Assembly (NCBI GenBank): GCA_009783865.1
Contig: WRCR01000210.1
Location: 1 to 7,085 of the forward strand
DNA length: 7,085 bases
Direction: 5' to 3'
Origin: Planctomycetaceae bacterium
Lineage (GTDB): Bacteria > Planctomycetota > Planctomycetia > Pirellulales > Thermoguttaceae
The first letter of the stretch is position 1. Every line of letters starts with the position of its first letter. The translations under genes and the position numbers were made by a program. The notes beneath the pieces are model-generated. The model searched no databases. It was given only the letters and a program-made list of their open reading frames with translations, and was not told the origin of the DNA. Of this stretch, positions 6,254-7,085 are shown piece by piece.

Positions 6254-7085
6254 ATGCAGTCCAAGGTCTCAAAATTTGCCAAATCAATGTCCCGATTCTC
6301 TCTCGACAACAGTATTGCCGCCTGCCGCTGCCTGACGAGAAAAGCACATTCCAGTTTCGTGCCGGCATTTTCGCTGCTGCCGAAAGAAAAGCGGGAAGCA
6401 ATGGAAATACTTTACGCTTTCACCAGATACACCGATGATATAGTCGATAATCCCGCCGATGCAAAAACAAAACGGCAGCAATTCCGGCAATGGTGCGATA
6501 TTCTGAATGCCGTATTCTTAACAGCGGAATTTCCCGATTGTTACGTGTTGTCGGAGAAGTACCCCGGCTGCGAAGGCATCGTTCTTTTACCGGCATTGAA
6601 AAATATAACTGAAAAATTCAATATACCAGTCGATGCCTATTTTCAATTAACTGCCGGTGTTGAATCCGATATTGAACCGCAGGTATTTGAAACATTTGAT
6701 AATTGTAAAGAATACTGCCATCGGGTAGCGACATCGGTCGGCATTGCCTCGCTTGCGATTTGGGGAACGAATGAGCCGCTGACATCGCCGCAACTCGTTG
6801 AAGCCGCAGAGAATTGCGGACTGGCGTTTCAATGGACGAATATACTCCGCGACATTGTCGAGGATTATCAAAACGGAAGAATTTATCTTCCGGTTGACGA
6901 AATGTACGCTTGCGGATTTCTAACGGATGAAAAACGTGTTGACGAAATGCTTACGCTGCAACTTGAACGCTGCGAATCGTTTTACCGGAAAGCGGTGCCG
7001 CTGTATGAAATGATTAACCCGGATTCCCGCAATGTTTTCGCTATGATGTTTCTCCGGTATTACAAACTGTTTCGGAAAATCAAAA
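6254..7085 (+). CDS. squalene/phytoene synthase family protein, HpnC/HpnD-like (partial, 3' end outside window)
   Basis: A head-to-head prenyl synthase running off the right edge, with 277 codons seen from the ATG at 6254 or 266 from the alternative ATG at 6287. Numbered from the latter, it shows the N-terminal substrate block SFVPAFSLLP (23-32), then ILYAFTRYTDDIVD (41-54) with the first Asp-rich motif. GVESDI (124-129), then CHRVATSVGIASLAIWG (144-160), follow. The second Asp-rich motif is in NILRDIVEDYQNGRIYLP (185-202). The two DxxxD motifs bind Mg-diphosphate. The family joins two farnesyl or geranylgeranyl diphosphates into presqualene diphosphate/squalene or phytoene. The TDDIVD and GRIYLP contexts look most like the HpnC/HpnD proteins that feed hopanoid formation, but CrtB-type activity cannot be excluded. 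Family members are about 280-310 residues, so perhaps 20-40 are missing. It is divergent from galT; an hpnE or partner gene may follow outside the window. The 6254 start is given as the outer bound. Confidence 0.85.
   Translation, partial: MQSKVSKFAKSMSRFSLDNSIAACRCLTRKAHSSFVPAFSLLPKEKREAMEILYAFTRYTDDIVDNPADAKTKRQQFRQWCDILNAVFLTAEFPDCYVLSEKYPGCEGIVLLPALKNITEKFNIPVDAYFQLTAGVESDIEPQVFETFDNCKEYCHRVATSVGIASLAIWGTNEPLTSPQLVEAAENCGLAFQWTNILRDIVEDYQNGRIYLPVDEMYACGFLTDEKRVDEMLTLQLERCESFYRKAVPLYEMINPDSRNVFAMMFLRYYKLFRKIK

Noticed and set aside
6109..6309. N-terminal extension of galT by 67 codons
   Set aside because: The extension is not GalT-like and overlaps the start of the divergent synthase. MPEYRCDPLTG at 6108 is the usual family start.
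5821..6438. Open frame of 205 codons on the + strand
   Set aside because: It lies antisense to the N-terminal half of galT, runs through the divergent promoter region and overlaps the synthase in another frame. Both those genes carry strong family motifs, and this frame has none.

Overview
The window reads as an ordinary chromosomal stretch from a bacterium, most likely a planctomycete of the Pirellulales type, although this assignment rests on recalled family resemblance and not on a search. Three things point that way. The secreted beta-propeller protein and the protein at 1914-3008 both resemble proteins I associate with planctomycetes. A squalene/phytoene synthase of the HpnC/HpnD kind is present. 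None of the start codons has a clear Shine-Dalgarno sequence. Base composition looks moderate, with codons that tolerate A/T well.

Layout, left to right: (1) the probable last 18 codons of an upstream + strand gene, ending at 58; (2) a + strand secreted PQQ-type beta-propeller protein, 194-1894; (3) converging on it after 19 bases, a - strand unit made of an NCS1-type nucleobase permease (3067-4647, transcribed first from a good promoter at 4698-4726) followed by a protein that looks like a GTPase-associated GAP1-type protein (1914-3008, GTG start); (4) an intergenic stretch of 357 bases (4648-5004) with the permease promoter, a palindrome and a short tandem repeat; (5) a - strand galT gene for galactose-1-phosphate uridylyltransferase, 5005-6108; (6) a divergent intergenic region, 6109-6253, with two adjacent perfect dyads and an extended -10 motif; (7) a + strand squalene/phytoene synthase family gene running off the right end of the window.

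The genes do not form one pathway. galT belongs to galactose (Leloir) metabolism, the synthase to squalene/hopanoid or carotenoid formation, the permease to uptake of nucleobases or related compounds, and the beta-propeller to the cell envelope. I found no phage, IS, CRISPR, tRNA or rRNA and no defence cassette. The most unusual items are a perfect GC-rich palindrome inside the GAP1-like coding sequence that looks like a dispersed repeat read through in frame, a second terminator-like hairpin in the same gene, an insertion of about 80 residues in the permease, and an altered C-terminal HWHxE-type motif in GalT.
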